Of a stretch of DNA of 64,000 nucleotides, positions 44,508-54,336 are shown one piece after another. Position numbers and translations under genes: made by a program. The notes below the pieces were generated by a model. The model searched no databases. It was not told the origin of the DNA and saw only the letters and a list, made by a program, of their open reading frames with translations. Position 1 is the first letter of the stretch; the number at the start of each line of letters is the position of its first letter. The DNA is from Aquimarina megaterium XH134 (GTDB lineage Bacteria; Bacteroidota; Bacteroidia; Flavobacteriales; Flavobacteriaceae): positions 62,001 to 126,000 of the forward strand of contig NZ_JACB01000015.1 of the NCBI RefSeq assembly GCF_000520975.1, read 5' to 3'.

Positions 44508-45380
44508 ATGCATAGAAGTTTAATAATTTTAGCTGGTGGTGCTTCATCCAGAATGAAGAAACAATCTTCACACCAAGACTTAAGTGATGAGGAAATCGAA
44601 CAAGCAAATAAAAGAAGTAAAGGCCTTATTGGTGTTGGTCCAAATGGACGACCTCTTATGGATTATCTATTGTATAATGCAAAACATGCAGGCTACAAAA
44701 AGATTTATATCATCATAAGTGAACATGGAGAATTATTCAAAAAATTTTATGGTAATGATGATAAGGATAATGATTTTCGTGGTCTTAACATATCTTTTGC
44801 AATTCAATATATTCCTGAAGGAAGAGTAAAACCATTTGGAACCGCAGATGCATTGTTTCAGGCTATTGAGCAATATCCCGAATTAAACAAAAACTATTAT
44901 ACTGTGTGTAATAGTGATAATTTGTATTCCTCAGAAGCATTATTCGCACTAAGAGCTACATCTAGCCAAAATGCATTTATTAGTTATGATAGAGATACAA
45001 TGGAGTTTTCCTCGGAACGAATTTCACGTTTTGCACTTGCAAAATTAGATGAGGCAAACCATTTGTTAGATATTATTGAAAAACCATCTCAAGAAGAAGC
45101 TAATAAATATAAGGACAAAGAAGGTAAATTACGAGTTAGTATGAATGCTTTCAAATTTAATGGTAGTGCTATCTATCCCTATTTAAAAAACTGCCCCGTT
45201 CACCCCCAAAGAAATGAAAAAGAATTACCAACGGTTCTTTTAAATATGCTAAAAGAGTATCCAAATAAAGCTATAGGAATACCCTTTTCAGAACATGTAC
45301 CGGATTTAACGGCTAAAGAAGATATAGTTGAAGTAAAAAAATACCTAAGCAAACATTATTCTAAATTAAGCTGGGATTAA
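44508..45380 (+). CDS. Sugar-1-phosphate nucleotidyltransferase-like protein
   Basis: A 290-aa NTP_transferase-type Rossmann protein. The nucleotide-binding loop is SLIILAGGASSRMKK (residues 4-18). A conserved Lys follows in SKGLIGVGPNGRPLMDYLL; YYTVCNSDNLYS supplies the metal-binding Asp. It starts 28 bases after the kinase and reads as its partner: kinase makes sugar-1-phosphate, this enzyme makes NDP-sugar. The insert after the GG loop (about 18-38, acidic helix) is unusual and may be lineage-specific. Confidence 0.85.
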   Translation: MHRSLIILAGGASSRMKKQSSHQDLSDEEIEQANKRSKGLIGVGPNGRPLMDYLLYNAKHAGYKKIYIIISEHGELFKKFYGNDDKDNDFRGLNISFAIQYIPEGRVKPFGTADALFQAIEQYPELNKNYYTVCNSDNLYSSEALFALRATSSQNAFISYDRDTMEFSSERISRFALAKLDEANHLLDIIEKPSQEEANKYKDKEGKLRVSMNAFKFNGSAIYPYLKNCPVHPQRNEKELPTVLLNMLKEYPNKAIGIPFSEHVPDLTAKEDIVEVKKYLSKHYSKLSWD

Positions 45381-45428
45381 AATTAGCTAGTAGAGTATTG
45401 CAATAATTAATTAACTAAAAAAGATATA

Positions 45429-47231
45429 ATGGTATCTCTTAGCACTTTTGATTATGTACTAATAATTTCATTTTTTATAATCACCTTATTTATTGGTATA
45501 TGGGTATCAAAAAAATCAGGAAAGAATTCATCAGAATTTTTTTTATCAGGAAGAAATATGCCATGGTGGTTACTCGGCTTATCTATGGTAGCTACAACAT
45601 TTTCTACCGACACCCCTAATTTGGTTACCGATATTGTAAGAACAAATGGAGTGTCTGGTAATTGGGTTTGGTGGGTGTTTTTAATCACAGGGCTATTAAC
45701 TGTATTTGTTTATGCCAAGTTATGGAGAAAATCAAATGTGAGTACGGACTTAGAATTTTATGAATTAAGATATGGTGGTAAACCTGCAAAGTTTTTACGA
45801 AAATTTAGAGCCCTATATCTAGGTGTTATTTTTAATGTGATCACAATGTCTGCAGTAACTTTGGCTGCTATCAAGATAGGAGGTATTATGTTAGGTTTAG
45901 AACCCTGGAAAACGGTAATTAGTGCTGGATTGATAACAGTTATATTTAGTGCTATTGGTGGCTTTAAAGGTGTAGTTTATACTGATTTCATATTGTTTTT
46001 TGTTGCTATGGGTGGTGCAATTGGAGCTGCATACTATTTGGTTAATTTACCAGAAGTAGGAGGTATAGTATCTTTAATGACAAATGAAAATGTAGTAGAT
46101 AAACTTTCAATACTTCCCGATCTTAATGATAAACGTGCTATAATCACATTACTGATAATACCATTGGCAGTGCAATGGTGGAGTTCTTGGTATCCGGGAG
46201 CAGAACCAGGCGGCGGAGGTTATATTGCACAACGAATGTTGGCTGCAAAAAATGAAAACCATGCAATAGGAGCAACTTTCTTTTTTAATATAATGCATTA
46301 TGCATTACGTCCCTGGCCCTGGATTATTGTAGCACTGGCGTCATTAGTAGTGTTTCCTGATCTGGCAAGTATACATGAAGCCTTTCCTAATATTACAAAA
46401 GATAAACTAGGTCATGATTTGGCCTATTCTGCAATGCTAACCAAATTACCAAGTGGATTATTAGGTGTAGTATTAGCCTCTTTGGTAGCTGCATATATGA
46501 GTACCATTTCTACGCAATTAAATTGGGGATCTTCTTATATTGTTTATGATTTCTATAAGCAACAAATTAATCCAAATGCATCCGAAAAGCGATTGGTAGC
46601 TGTAGGTAGGATTGCGACAGTAATACTGATGATCTTTAGTGCACTTTTGGCACTACTTTTACAGAATGCATTACAGTTGTTTGAAGTGTTACTGGTTTTT
46701 GGAGCAGGAACAGGTTTGATATTCATTTTACGATGGTTCTGGTGGCGTATTAATGCCTGGAGCGAAATTACGGCAATGTTTGTTTCTGGAATTATTTCTT
46801 TAGTGCTAAAATTAACACCGGCTGGCATCTACTTTTTTGATACTGAAGATGGTTTATTTCCAGATTGGTCAGAATTTCTGGTAGTCGTTTTTCTAACCAC
46901 TATTGCTTGGTTGACAGCCACGTATTTAACTCAGCCAGAAAGTAAAGAAGTATTACACAATTTTTATAAGAAAGTACAGCCAGGAGGGCCTGGGTGGCAC
47001 CACATAATTGATCAATCAAAATTAGAAAAAAATACTTTAAAAGACTGGAACGTACCTTACGGAATTATAGCAATGCTATTAGGATGTGTATTGATATATA
47101 GTCTCATGTTTGCCACAGGATATTGGATATATGGACACATAATATATGCCCTTCTACTAACCAAGCTAGCTATTGTTTCTGGATATTTACTTCTAAAAAT
47201 ATGGGGTAGAATAAAAACTAATGTATTATAA
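45429..47231 (+). CDS. Sodium/solute symporter (SLC5/SSS family)
   Basis: A 600-aa inner-membrane transporter with about 14 predicted helices. SSS hallmarks include SEFFLSGRNMPWWLLGLSMVATTFS near the start and GGFKGVVYTDFILFFVAMGG. It is expected to import a mono- or disaccharide with Na+, taking the product of periplasmic GH109 cleavage into the cytoplasm, where the kinase and the NagB-type fusion act. The C-terminal extension after helix 11 (about residues 500-600) adds further helices, as in SGLT-like members. The order kinase, nucleotidyltransferase, transporter, deaminase supports one catabolic unit. Confidence 0.94.
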   Translation: MVSLSTFDYVLIISFFIITLFIGIWVSKKSGKNSSEFFLSGRNMPWWLLGLSMVATTFSTDTPNLVTDIVRTNGVSGNWVWWVFLITGLLTVFVYAKLWRKSNVSTDLEFYELRYGGKPAKFLRKFRALYLGVIFNVITMSAVTLAAIKIGGIMLGLEPWKTVISAGLITVIFSAIGGFKGVVYTDFILFFVAMGGAIGAAYYLVNLPEVGGIVSLMTNENVVDKLSILPDLNDKRAIITLLIIPLAVQWWSSWYPGAEPGGGGYIAQRMLAAKNENHAIGATFFFNIMHYALRPWPWIIVALASLVVFPDLASIHEAFPNITKDKLGHDLAYSAMLTKLPSGLLGVVLASLVAAYMSTISTQLNWGSSYIVYDFYKQQINPNASEKRLVAVGRIATVILMIFSALLALLLQNALQLFEVLLVFGAGTGLIFILRWFWWRINAWSEITAMFVSGIISLVLKLTPAGIYFFDTEDGLFPDWSEFLVVVFLTTIAWLTATYLTQPESKEVLHNFYKKVQPGGPGWHHIIDQSKLEKNTLKDWNVPYGIIAMLLGCVLIYSLMFATGYWIYGHIIYALLLTKLAIVSGYLLLKIWGRIKTNVL

Positions 47232-47249
47232 AATGTAATTAAAATAAAG

Positions 47250-49181
47250 ATGGAGATCAATTATAAACCAGCAGGCCAATTCGAGGAAACACGATTCGAG
47301 AAAATACACAACATAATTTTTAAGAATTCTAATGAAGCCTCTTTGGTAGTGGCAAAAGAAATAGCGAATCTTATAAAAGAAAAATCGCAGAAAAATGAAC
47401 CCTGCGTTTTAGGATTAGCAACAGGTTCTTCACCGATTAAGATATATGAAGAATTGGTTCGAATGCATCATGAAGAAGGCTTAAGTTTTAAAAATGTGAT
47501 AACTTTTAATTTAGATGAGTATTATCCTATGGATATAGAAAATATACAGAGTTATTACTACTTCATGTATGAACATCTCTTTGATCATATTGATATATCT
47601 CCTGAAAACGTTCATATTCCTGATGGAAAAATAAATAGTGATGGCCTCTATCAGTATTGTATTGATTATGAAATGAAAATTAAAGAAGCAGGTGGTTTAG
47701 ATTTTCAATTATTAGGTATAGGAAGAACAGGTCATATAGGTTTCAACGAACCGGGATCACATTATAACTCGGGTACAAGAATGATTACATTAGATCATAT
47801 TACCAGAGTAGATGCTGCTCCTTCCTTTTTAGGGATAGAAAATGTTCCCAGAAAAGCAATAACTATGGGAATTGCTACAGTAAGGGCAGCAAAACGTATC
47901 GTATTATTAGGATGGGGACAGCACAAAGCATCAATTATCAAAGAAACAATAGAAGGTGATATTTCTTCTCAAGTACCTGCAACATATCTTCAAGATCATC
48001 AAAACACAACTTTTGTATTGGATACCGAGGCAGGATCAGAATTAACTAGAAATAAAACACCTTGGTTGGTTAGCTCATTAATCTGGACAGATGCATTAAA
48101 GAATAAAGCAATTATCTGGCTATGCGAATTAACCCAAAAAAGTATTTTAAGTCTAACAGATAAGGACTACAACGATAATGGTATGTCTGGATTATTAGTA
48201 CAAGAAGGTTCTGCTTATGATTTAAATATTAAAATGTTTAATAAATTACAACATACTATTACAGGATGGCCCGGTGGTAAACCTAATGCCGATGATACCA
48301 ATAGACCAGAGCGAGCAAATCCAGCCAAAAAGAGAGTCATTATTTTTAGTCCACATCCTGATGATGACGTGATTTCTATGGGAGGTACTTTTGATAGGTT
48401 GGTCGAGCAAGGTCATGATGTTCATGTGGCTTATCAAACATCTGGCAATATAGCCGTATCAAATCAAGAAGCTTTAAAATTTGCCGAGGTAGGTCAAAAA
48501 TTAAATTCAGATTCAACGGTAGCCCAAAACATTATTAATACATTGTCCAATACGAGCGAATATGCTGTTGACACTATAGAAATAAGGCAGTTAAAAGGAC
48601 TAATCAGAAGAAGTGAATCATTTGCAGCAACACGTTATTTGGGATTAAACGATAGTAACGTTCATTTTTTAGATTTACCATTTTATGAAACAGGTAAAAT
48701 AAAAAAAGATAAACTATCAGAAGCAGACATTGCTATCATGTATAAACTAATAGAAGAAATACAACCACATCAGATTTATGCAGCAGGTGATCTGGCAGAT
48801 CCTCATGGGACTCATAAAGTATGTTTAGATGCTTTATTTATGGCTTTAGAAGAGTTAAAAACAAAGCCTTATATGAAAGATTGTTGGGTTTGGTTATATC
48901 GAGGCGCATGGCACGAATGGGATATTCATGAAATTGAAATGGCCGTACCCATGAGTCCGGATCAGGTGTTAAAAAAACGACATGCTATTTTTTGCCATCA
49001 ATCACAAAAAGATGGAGTCATGTTTCAGGGAGAAGATTCAAGAGAATTCTGGATGCGGGCAGAAGAACGAAATAGAGATACAGCACAAAAATACAATGCC
49101 CTTGGGCTAGCAGATTATGCTGCTATGGAAGCTTTTGTAAAATATGATAATCACAAAAAGAATCAAAAAAAAGAAGTTTAG
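47250..49181 (+). CDS. nagB: NagB-type glucosamine-6-phosphate deaminase fused to a PIG-L/LmbE deacetylase domain
   Basis: A 643-aa fusion. Residues about 15-275 are a NagB-type deaminase/isomerase (CVLGLATGSSPIKIYEELV, TFNLDEYYPM, and LLGIGRTGHIGFNEPGS with active-site residues), which converts GlcN6P to fructose-6-phosphate and ammonia. Residues about 345-640 are a PIG-L/LmbE zinc deacetylase (VIIFSPHPDDDVISMGG, with the usual AHPDDE read PHPDDD, and HGTHKVC as a likely third ligand). The deacetylase half may remove the N-acetyl group before deamination, replacing a separate NagA, which is absent here. The two-domain form is known in Bacteroidota; the role of the second domain is inferred. 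Confidence 0.92.
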   Translation: MEINYKPAGQFEETRFEKIHNIIFKNSNEASLVVAKEIANLIKEKSQKNEPCVLGLATGSSPIKIYEELVRMHHEEGLSFKNVITFNLDEYYPMDIENIQSYYYFMYEHLFDHIDISPENVHIPDGKINSDGLYQYCIDYEMKIKEAGGLDFQLLGIGRTGHIGFNEPGSHYNSGTRMITLDHITRVDAAPSFLGIENVPRKAITMGIATVRAAKRIVLLGWGQHKASIIKETIEGDISSQVPATYLQDHQNTTFVLDTEAGSELTRNKTPWLVSSLIWTDALKNKAIIWLCELTQKSILSLTDKDYNDNGMSGLLVQEGSAYDLNIKMFNKLQHTITGWPGGKPNADDTNRPERANPAKKRVIIFSPHPDDDVISMGGTFDRLVEQGHDVHVAYQTSGNIAVSNQEALKFAEVGQKLNSDSTVAQNIINTLSNTSEYAVDTIEIRQLKGLIRRSESFAATRYLGLNDSNVHFLDLPFYETGKIKKDKLSEADIAIMYKLIEEIQPHQIYAAGDLADPHGTHKVCLDALFMALEELKTKPYMKDCWVWLYRGAWHEWDIHEIEMAVPMSPDQVLKKRHAIFCHQSQKDGVMFQGEDSREFWMRAEERNRDTAQKYNALGLADYAAMEAFVKYDNHKKNQKKEV

Positions 49182-49245
49182 CTCTATCTAAAAGCATGAT
49201 TAACAGGTATTAACCCCATTATTCTATTCTTTTTTGATGATATAA

Positions 49246-49941
49246 TTATTTTATTTGGGTTAAAATATTTTTATACATCTCTCCAATAGGAATTTCAATA
49301 GTACTAATTTCAATATCGTGTTTTGTATAGGCCGTTATTTTATCTTTATTGATAATAAATGAACGATGAACACGAAGAAAACGAGCATCCAACACTTCTT
49401 GAAATGAAGAAATACTAAATTTAACAAGGAGTGATTTATTTTCAGTTCTAATTTTAATGTAGTTTTTTACACTTTCTACAAATAGAATATCATCAAACTG
49501 TACTTTGACCTGCTTTCTGTCTGCTGTTACAAAAATATAGTTCTTGTTCTGTAATGTTTCTGAAGAAGCTTGTATTTCAATTTTGTGGTTTTGTGAAGCT
49601 AAAAACTTTTCTATTGCTTTAAAAAACCTGCCGAATGTTATTGGTTTTACTAAATAATCAATAGCATTTAATTCAAATCCTTCAACAGCATATTCTCGGT
49701 AGGCAGTGGTAAAAATTACTTTAGGTTTTTGAAAGAGGTTTTTATAAAAATCTGTTCCCAATAAAACAGGCATTTCAACATCCAAAAAAAGTAAATCTAT
49801 ATGTTTTGAATTTAATATATTAATTGCCTCAATGGCACTTTTACAAGAAAAAACAACTTCAAAATTATCAATTTTTGCAATATGATTTTCAACGAGTTGT
49901 CTTGCTAATTTTTCGTCATCAATTATCAAACACCTGTACAT
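49246..49941 (-). CDS. LytTR-family response regulator (second pair)
   Basis: A 231-aa regulator: receiver domain (about residues 1-120, acidic start IIDDEKLARQL, Asp in LLFLDVEMPVLLG, Lys in YLVKPI) and LytTR DNA-binding domain (about 135-230, FDDILFVESVKNYIKI and RFLRVHRSFIIN). It starts 2 bases after the upstream kinase gene, so the two are co-translated. It is convergent with the nagB fusion gene. Three 9-bp repeats of LytTR type lie upstream of the kinase. Confidence 0.95.
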   Translation of the reverse strand: MYRCLIIDDEKLARQLVENHIAKIDNFEVVFSCKSAIEAINILNSKHIDLLFLDVEMPVLLGTDFYKNLFQKPKVIFTTAYREYAVEGFELNAIDYLVKPITFGRFFKAIEKFLASQNHKIEIQASSETLQNKNYIFVTADRKQVKVQFDDILFVESVKNYIKIRTENKSLLVKFSISSFQEVLDARFLRVHRSFIINKDKITAYTKHDIEISTIEIPIGEMYKNILTQIK

Positions 49942-49943
49942 TT

Positions 49944-51008
49944 TTAATGTTTTTTGAGTTTTAAATTTACTGAAAAACTTTTCGACGTTTCCTCAATTTT
50001 TAAATCGTAAGTATCAGGATATAATAAATTAAGTTGTTGTTCTACATTGGTTAAACCTATCGATTTTTTTTGAATTAATTTTTCTGTTGTTGACAAAGGT
50101 TTAGTATTAAAAATATTGAAAATTATGTGCTCTTTTTCAGAAGATAAATCAATTTTTACAGCTGCCATTTTTAGTTCCTGACTTACACCGTGTTTAAAAG
50201 AATTTTCTATAAATGTTAATAGTAATAAAGGTGCTATTTTAATATTTTCGATTATTGAGTTATTAAACGACACCAAAACTCTATCTTCATAACGCACTTG
50301 TTCTAAAGCTAAATAATTTTCAATAAGTTCAATTTCTTTTTGAATATGCACAAATTTTTTATCACTACCATATAACATATAATCTAATATATCTGAGAGT
50401 TTTTCAATGATTTCTGGTGCTTTATCAGATTTTTCTACAGACAACACATATAGATTATTTAACGTATTGAATAAAAAATGAGGATTTAGTTGATGTTTCA
50501 ACGCTTTTAATTCTACTGCCCTTTTCTGTTCTCTAATTTTCGAAAGCTTGTACTGGTTTTCATAAAACGTTAACCCCACCAAAAAAAATAATGGCTGTAA
50601 ATAAAACAGTGGTAAGTGAAAGAAAATAGTTTTTAAATCGAAGATCCGTTCCCAAAACGTAAGATATCCGTTTTTATCTAAAAACACTTTATAGCAATCA
50701 GGATATGCTTTTTCAAGAAAAGACATTCTTATAGAAACATATAAAAAATTAATAAAGAAAAATAACAAGATAATTGAAGCGATAAGTTTAACAATACTCT
50801 TGTCTTTTCGATAATTAGATACAATAAAATATAATACTGTATACGCAATTATAATCTGAAAAACCACGTGAAAAAAATAGGTTACTATAATTTCTTCAGT
50901 AGTATTAAATCGTTCTCTTGCAGATGTTGTGTAGAACAAGAAAACAACAATCCAAAATAGAGTGTGTTTATAAACGGGTAGGTTAAATATTTTAAAAAAA
51001 CGCTTCAT
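49944..51008 (-). CDS. LytS-family membrane histidine kinase (second pair)
   Basis: About 354 aa from the ATG at 51008; an ATG at 51032 is also in frame. Four membrane helices occupy about residues 10-150 (for example TLFWIVVFLFYTTSA and LPLFYLQPLFFLVGLTFY). A short coil follows, then the His_kinase core with LKHQLNPHFLFNTLNNLY (about 185) and a minimal HATPase (LLLTFIENSFKHGV). It lacks a periplasmic sensor domain, so it senses through the membrane part. It is paired with the LytTR gene 2 bases downstream. Confidence 0.93.
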   Translation of the reverse strand: MKRFFKIFNLPVYKHTLFWIVVFLFYTTSARERFNTTEEIIVTYFFHVVFQIIIAYTVLYFIVSNYRKDKSIVKLIASIILLFFFINFLYVSIRMSFLEKAYPDCYKVFLDKNGYLTFWERIFDLKTIFFHLPLFYLQPLFFLVGLTFYENQYKLSKIREQKRAVELKALKHQLNPHFLFNTLNNLYVLSVEKSDKAPEIIEKLSDILDYMLYGSDKKFVHIQKEIELIENYLALEQVRYEDRVLVSFNNSIIENIKIAPLLLLTFIENSFKHGVSQELKMAAVKIDLSSEKEHIIFNIFNTKPLSTTEKLIQKKSIGLTNVEQQLNLLYPDTYDLKIEETSKSFSVNLKLKKH

Positions 51009-51058
51009 TTTCAACTCATAAAAGTACAACAAAGCCGCCTATATATAATAATTTGTGT

Positions 51059-51109
51059 ACGAACAAGTAAAATAAGAATACAAACAAGCCTATACGAGTT
51101 ACAAATACG
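51059..51109. promoter_or_regulatory. Candidate LytTR operator: three 9-bp direct repeats at 21-bp periodicity
   Basis: ACGAACAAG (51059-51067), ACAAACAAG (51080-51088) and ACAAATACG (51101-51109) are spaced 21 bp start to start, i.e. 12-bp gaps. LytTR regulators such as AgrA bind 9-bp direct repeats with 12-13-bp gaps. The site lies between the divergent lytS-type and SMP-30-like genes, so it may control both. Confidence 0.62.
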
Positions 51110-51206
51110 TTTTGGGGTTTATGTACACTAAAACTCATGCCTTGTCCTCTTTTTAAAATCACAGCTCAATTGGACTGTAGTTTTGATCTACAAAATAAAT
51201 ACAATT

Positions 51207-52076
51207 ATGAGAGTTATTTTAGTTTTAGTAGTAATTACTGCTTTTTCGGTACAATTATGTACTTCACAAAAATCAAGTTTTACAAAGTCATTAAAGAATC
51301 CAAAACTGATAAAACTGTGGGAAACCGATACCGTTTTAAATGATTTAGAATCTGCTATTTATGACAAAAGGAATACTATACTTTATGTTACAAGTATTAA
51401 CGGACATTGGATGAAACCTAACGGAAAAGGGTTTATAAGTAAAGTTGATATAAACGGAAAAATCAAAAACCATAAATGGATTGATAACATCGAAGGACCA
51501 ACAGGAACAGCTATTTACAAGGATAAGTTATTTGTTGCAGATTTTGATACTGTTTTAGAGATCGATATAAATACATCAAAAATAGTTAAGAGACATAAAA
51601 TTGAAGGTACAGAACGTATCAATGATTTAACATCAAGCGAAGATGGAGCTATCTATGGAAGTGGAACAAAAAGCGGAAAATTATTCGTCCTAAAAGATGG
51701 AATAGTAACCATTTTAAAGAATGATTTAGAATGGCCAAACGGAGTGTTATATGAAAAAGGAAATATCCTCATTGGCCTGGGAGACAAGACAATTAAGAGT
51801 TATAACTTAAAAACCAAAACCTCAAAAACAGTAGCAAAAGACATATCAAACCCAGATGGAATTATAGCCATTGGTAATGACGATTATTTAATTTCGAGTT
51901 GGGAAGGAATGATACATTATGTAACTAAAAATGGTGATAAAACCATGCTTTTAGATACTACGAAAGAAAAAGTTAATTCTGCTGACATTGCCTACATCCC
52001 CGAATTAAAAATGGTATTAGTACCTGCTATGTTACAACATAAATTAACTGCTTATCGACTTATAGATGAAAACTAA
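51207..52076 (+). CDS. Secreted SMP-30/gluconolactonase-like beta-propeller protein
   Basis: About 289 aa from the ATG at 51207; a TTG eight codons upstream is a poorer start. It has a signal peptide (MRVILVLVVITAFSVQLC-T). It is a six-bladed propeller of the SMP-30/strictosidine-synthase type, shown by blades such as AIYDKRNTILYVTSINGHWM, IEGPTGTAIYKDKLFVADFD, LEWPNGVLYEKGNILIG and ISNPDGIIAIGNDDYLISSWEG. Such proteins hydrolyse lactones or simply bind ligands; the metal-binding Asn/Asp pattern (NGVL, NPDGI) is partly present. The next gene overlaps by 11 bases. Function is not certain. Confidence 0.85.
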   Translation: MRVILVLVVITAFSVQLCTSQKSSFTKSLKNPKLIKLWETDTVLNDLESAIYDKRNTILYVTSINGHWMKPNGKGFISKVDINGKIKNHKWIDNIEGPTGTAIYKDKLFVADFDTVLEIDINTSKIVKRHKIEGTERINDLTSSEDGAIYGSGTKSGKLFVLKDGIVTILKNDLEWPNGVLYEKGNILIGLGDKTIKSYNLKTKTSKTVAKDISNPDGIIAIGNDDYLISSWEGMIHYVTKNGDKTMLLDTTKEKVNSADIAYIPELKMVLVPAMLQHKLTAYRLIDEN

Positions 52077-54246
52077 ACTATTCATTTTTTTAGCGGTCAT
52101 CGGTTTCTATTTCTGCGGATATGCTCAAAATAAAACAATTCCTTTTTCTGTAGAATCTGTAAAAATTGACGGAAAATTGAATGAACCTATTTGGCAAAAT
52201 ATTCAAATGTTTACAGATTTTAATAATTATTACCCTAACGATGAAGGTAAAGCATTAAACAAAACAGAAGTGAGGGTATTTCATGATGGTAAAAATCTCT
52301 ATATAGGTGTTGAATATTACGATACGACATTACAAAGTAAAATTAGCACATTAAAGCGTGATAATCATGGAGATGCTGTTGTAAGTAGTGATGCTTTTGG
52401 AATTGTACTTGATCCATTCAATAAAGAAAATAACGGCTATTATTTTACACTGAACGCAGCAAATACACAAGTAGATGCGCTGGTAGACTTTAACGGAACA
52501 GACTACAATTTTAATGAAAGCTGGAATGCCATTTGGTATTCGCAAACTTCGGTTGAAGGAACTAAAAAAGTATATGAAATAGAAATTCCGTTTAAAGCAT
52601 TAAATTTTGATATAAATAACAATACTTGGGGAATTCAATTCTTCTATAGAGATTTTAAAACAAATTTATGGATGACATATACCGATATGTCACGTAACTT
52701 TTTTCAGTTTGATTTACGTTTTACAGAAGATGTGACTATTGAAAATTTACCCAAAACCAATACTTCAAAATTTATGTTAGTGCCTTCGGTAGCGTATAAT
52801 TACGAAAAAGATGTCGCTAATAATACAGATGAATCTACCTTTAAACCAAGCATAGATGCACAGTATAATATCACGTCTTCATTACGATTAGATACGACTA
52901 TTAATCCTGATTTTTCGCAAGTAGATGTTGACCAACAAGTAGTTAATTTAACCCGTTTTGCAGTTAATTTTCCAGAACGAAGAAATTTCTTTTTAGAAAA
53001 CAGTGATCTGTTTAATAATTTAGGAGCCTTTGGTGTCAATCCATTTTACTCTCGAATAATCGGCGGAACGACCGATATGCAATTTGGATTAAAACTTTCG
53101 GGAAATGTTTCGCCTAATACACGTATCGGAATTTTAAATGCTCAAACTGAAAAAGCCGATGGAAACGACGCACAAAATTATGCTGTTGTGGTGGGTCGAC
53201 AAAAATTATCAAGAGCTTTTACAACCACAGCATATTGGATAAACAGACAACAAACCAACAGATTTGATTTTAAGAACGATTACAACCGCGTTTTTGGCTT
53301 GAACTTAAATTACAAATCAAAAAACAATTTATGGTCAGCACAGACCAACTACGGAAAAAGCTTTAGCAATAATATCAATTCAAACAATAACTTTTTCAAT
53401 ATCGAAGGACAATACAACACACGAAAAACGTATGTTAAAGGTGCATTTAAAACGGTAGACAAAAACTTTATAGCCGATGTTGGTTTTACACCAAGACTTT
53501 ATAATTATGATGCCATAAACAACCTGGTCATTCGGGATTCGTATTTAGATTCTTATTTCGTTTTTCAAAAAAATTATTATCCAATAAAATCTAATTCTAT
53601 AGATCGTTTTCGTTATTTGTCGGTAGTAAATGATACGTTTTGGAATAGCAAAGGCGCACTTACCGAGATGTCTACAGTATTAGGTAATTCAGTCTGGTTT
53701 AAGAAGAATTTGTCATCTTTATTTTTTAATTTGACACATAATTACTTCAATCTTCAATACGGATTTGATATTTTAAATAGTGGCAATCCTATTCAACCAG
53801 ATATTTACAATACTATTGATGCTAAAATTGGATACAATAACCGTTCAAGTAATAAAAACTTCTATTATGCAACGGAAGTTTTTCATGGCGGATATTTTAA
53901 TGGAAAAAGAAGTGGTTTTGAAACTGTTTTAGGATATCGACTTTTACCTTTTGCGCAGTTAAATATTAATTATTCATTGAATCATATTGATCTTAAACAT
54001 CTAGGAAAAGACACATTTCATTTAGCGCGTTTTACAGGTGAAGTATTTTTTAGTAATCGTTTGAATTGGACAACCTATGTGCAGTATAACACTCAACAAA
54101 ATAACTTCAATATCAACAGTCGTTTACAATGGGAATATAAACCTTTATCATATATCTATTTTGTCGTTACAGATAACTTCAATAAACGTATCTCAAGAAC
54201 AAATTGGGGTGTGGCATTTAAAGCCAATTATCGTTTTGATTTTTAA
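52066..54246 (+). CDS. DUF5916 outer-membrane protein with N-terminal CBM9-like domain
   Basis: A 726-aa secreted protein: signal peptide (about residues 1-20), a carbohydrate-binding family 9-like domain (about 25-205, VKIDGKLNEPIWQNIQMF and GKNLYIGVEYYD), then the DUF5916 region (about 235-726) with LDTTINPDFSQVDVDQQVVNLTRF and PERRNFFLENSDLF, finishing in amphipathic strands and NYRFDF like an outer-membrane barrel. DUF5916 proteins are widespread in Bacteroidota and of unknown role. It overlaps the SMP-30-like gene by 11 bases. Confidence 0.9.
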   Translation: MKTKLFIFLAVIGFYFCGYAQNKTIPFSVESVKIDGKLNEPIWQNIQMFTDFNNYYPNDEGKALNKTEVRVFHDGKNLYIGVEYYDTTLQSKISTLKRDNHGDAVVSSDAFGIVLDPFNKENNGYYFTLNAANTQVDALVDFNGTDYNFNESWNAIWYSQTSVEGTKKVYEIEIPFKALNFDINNNTWGIQFFYRDFKTNLWMTYTDMSRNFFQFDLRFTEDVTIENLPKTNTSKFMLVPSVAYNYEKDVANNTDESTFKPSIDAQYNITSSLRLDTTINPDFSQVDVDQQVVNLTRFAVNFPERRNFFLENSDLFNNLGAFGVNPFYSRIIGGTTDMQFGLKLSGNVSPNTRIGILNAQTEKADGNDAQNYAVVVGRQKLSRAFTTTAYWINRQQTNRFDFKNDYNRVFGLNLNYKSKNNLWSAQTNYGKSFSNNINSNNNFFNIEGQYNTRKTYVKGAFKTVDKNFIADVGFTPRLYNYDAINNLVIRDSYLDSYFVFQKNYYPIKSNSIDRFRYLSVVNDTFWNSKGALTEMSTVLGNSVWFKKNLSSLFFNLTHNYFNLQYGFDILNSGNPIQPDIYNTIDAKIGYNNRSSNKNFYYATEVFHGGYFNGKRSGFETVLGYRLLPFAQLNINYSLNHIDLKHLGKDTFHLARFTGEVFFSNRLNWTTYVQYNTQQNNFNINSRLQWEYKPLSYIYFVVTDNFNKRISRTNWGVAFKANYRFDF

Positions 54247-54336
54247 ATTATGAGGCTATAATAATTAGGTTAATACCAACCAATATGATCAATAACAAGT
54301 TCTATCTGGCATATAAAGAACAATAAAAAAGAACAG

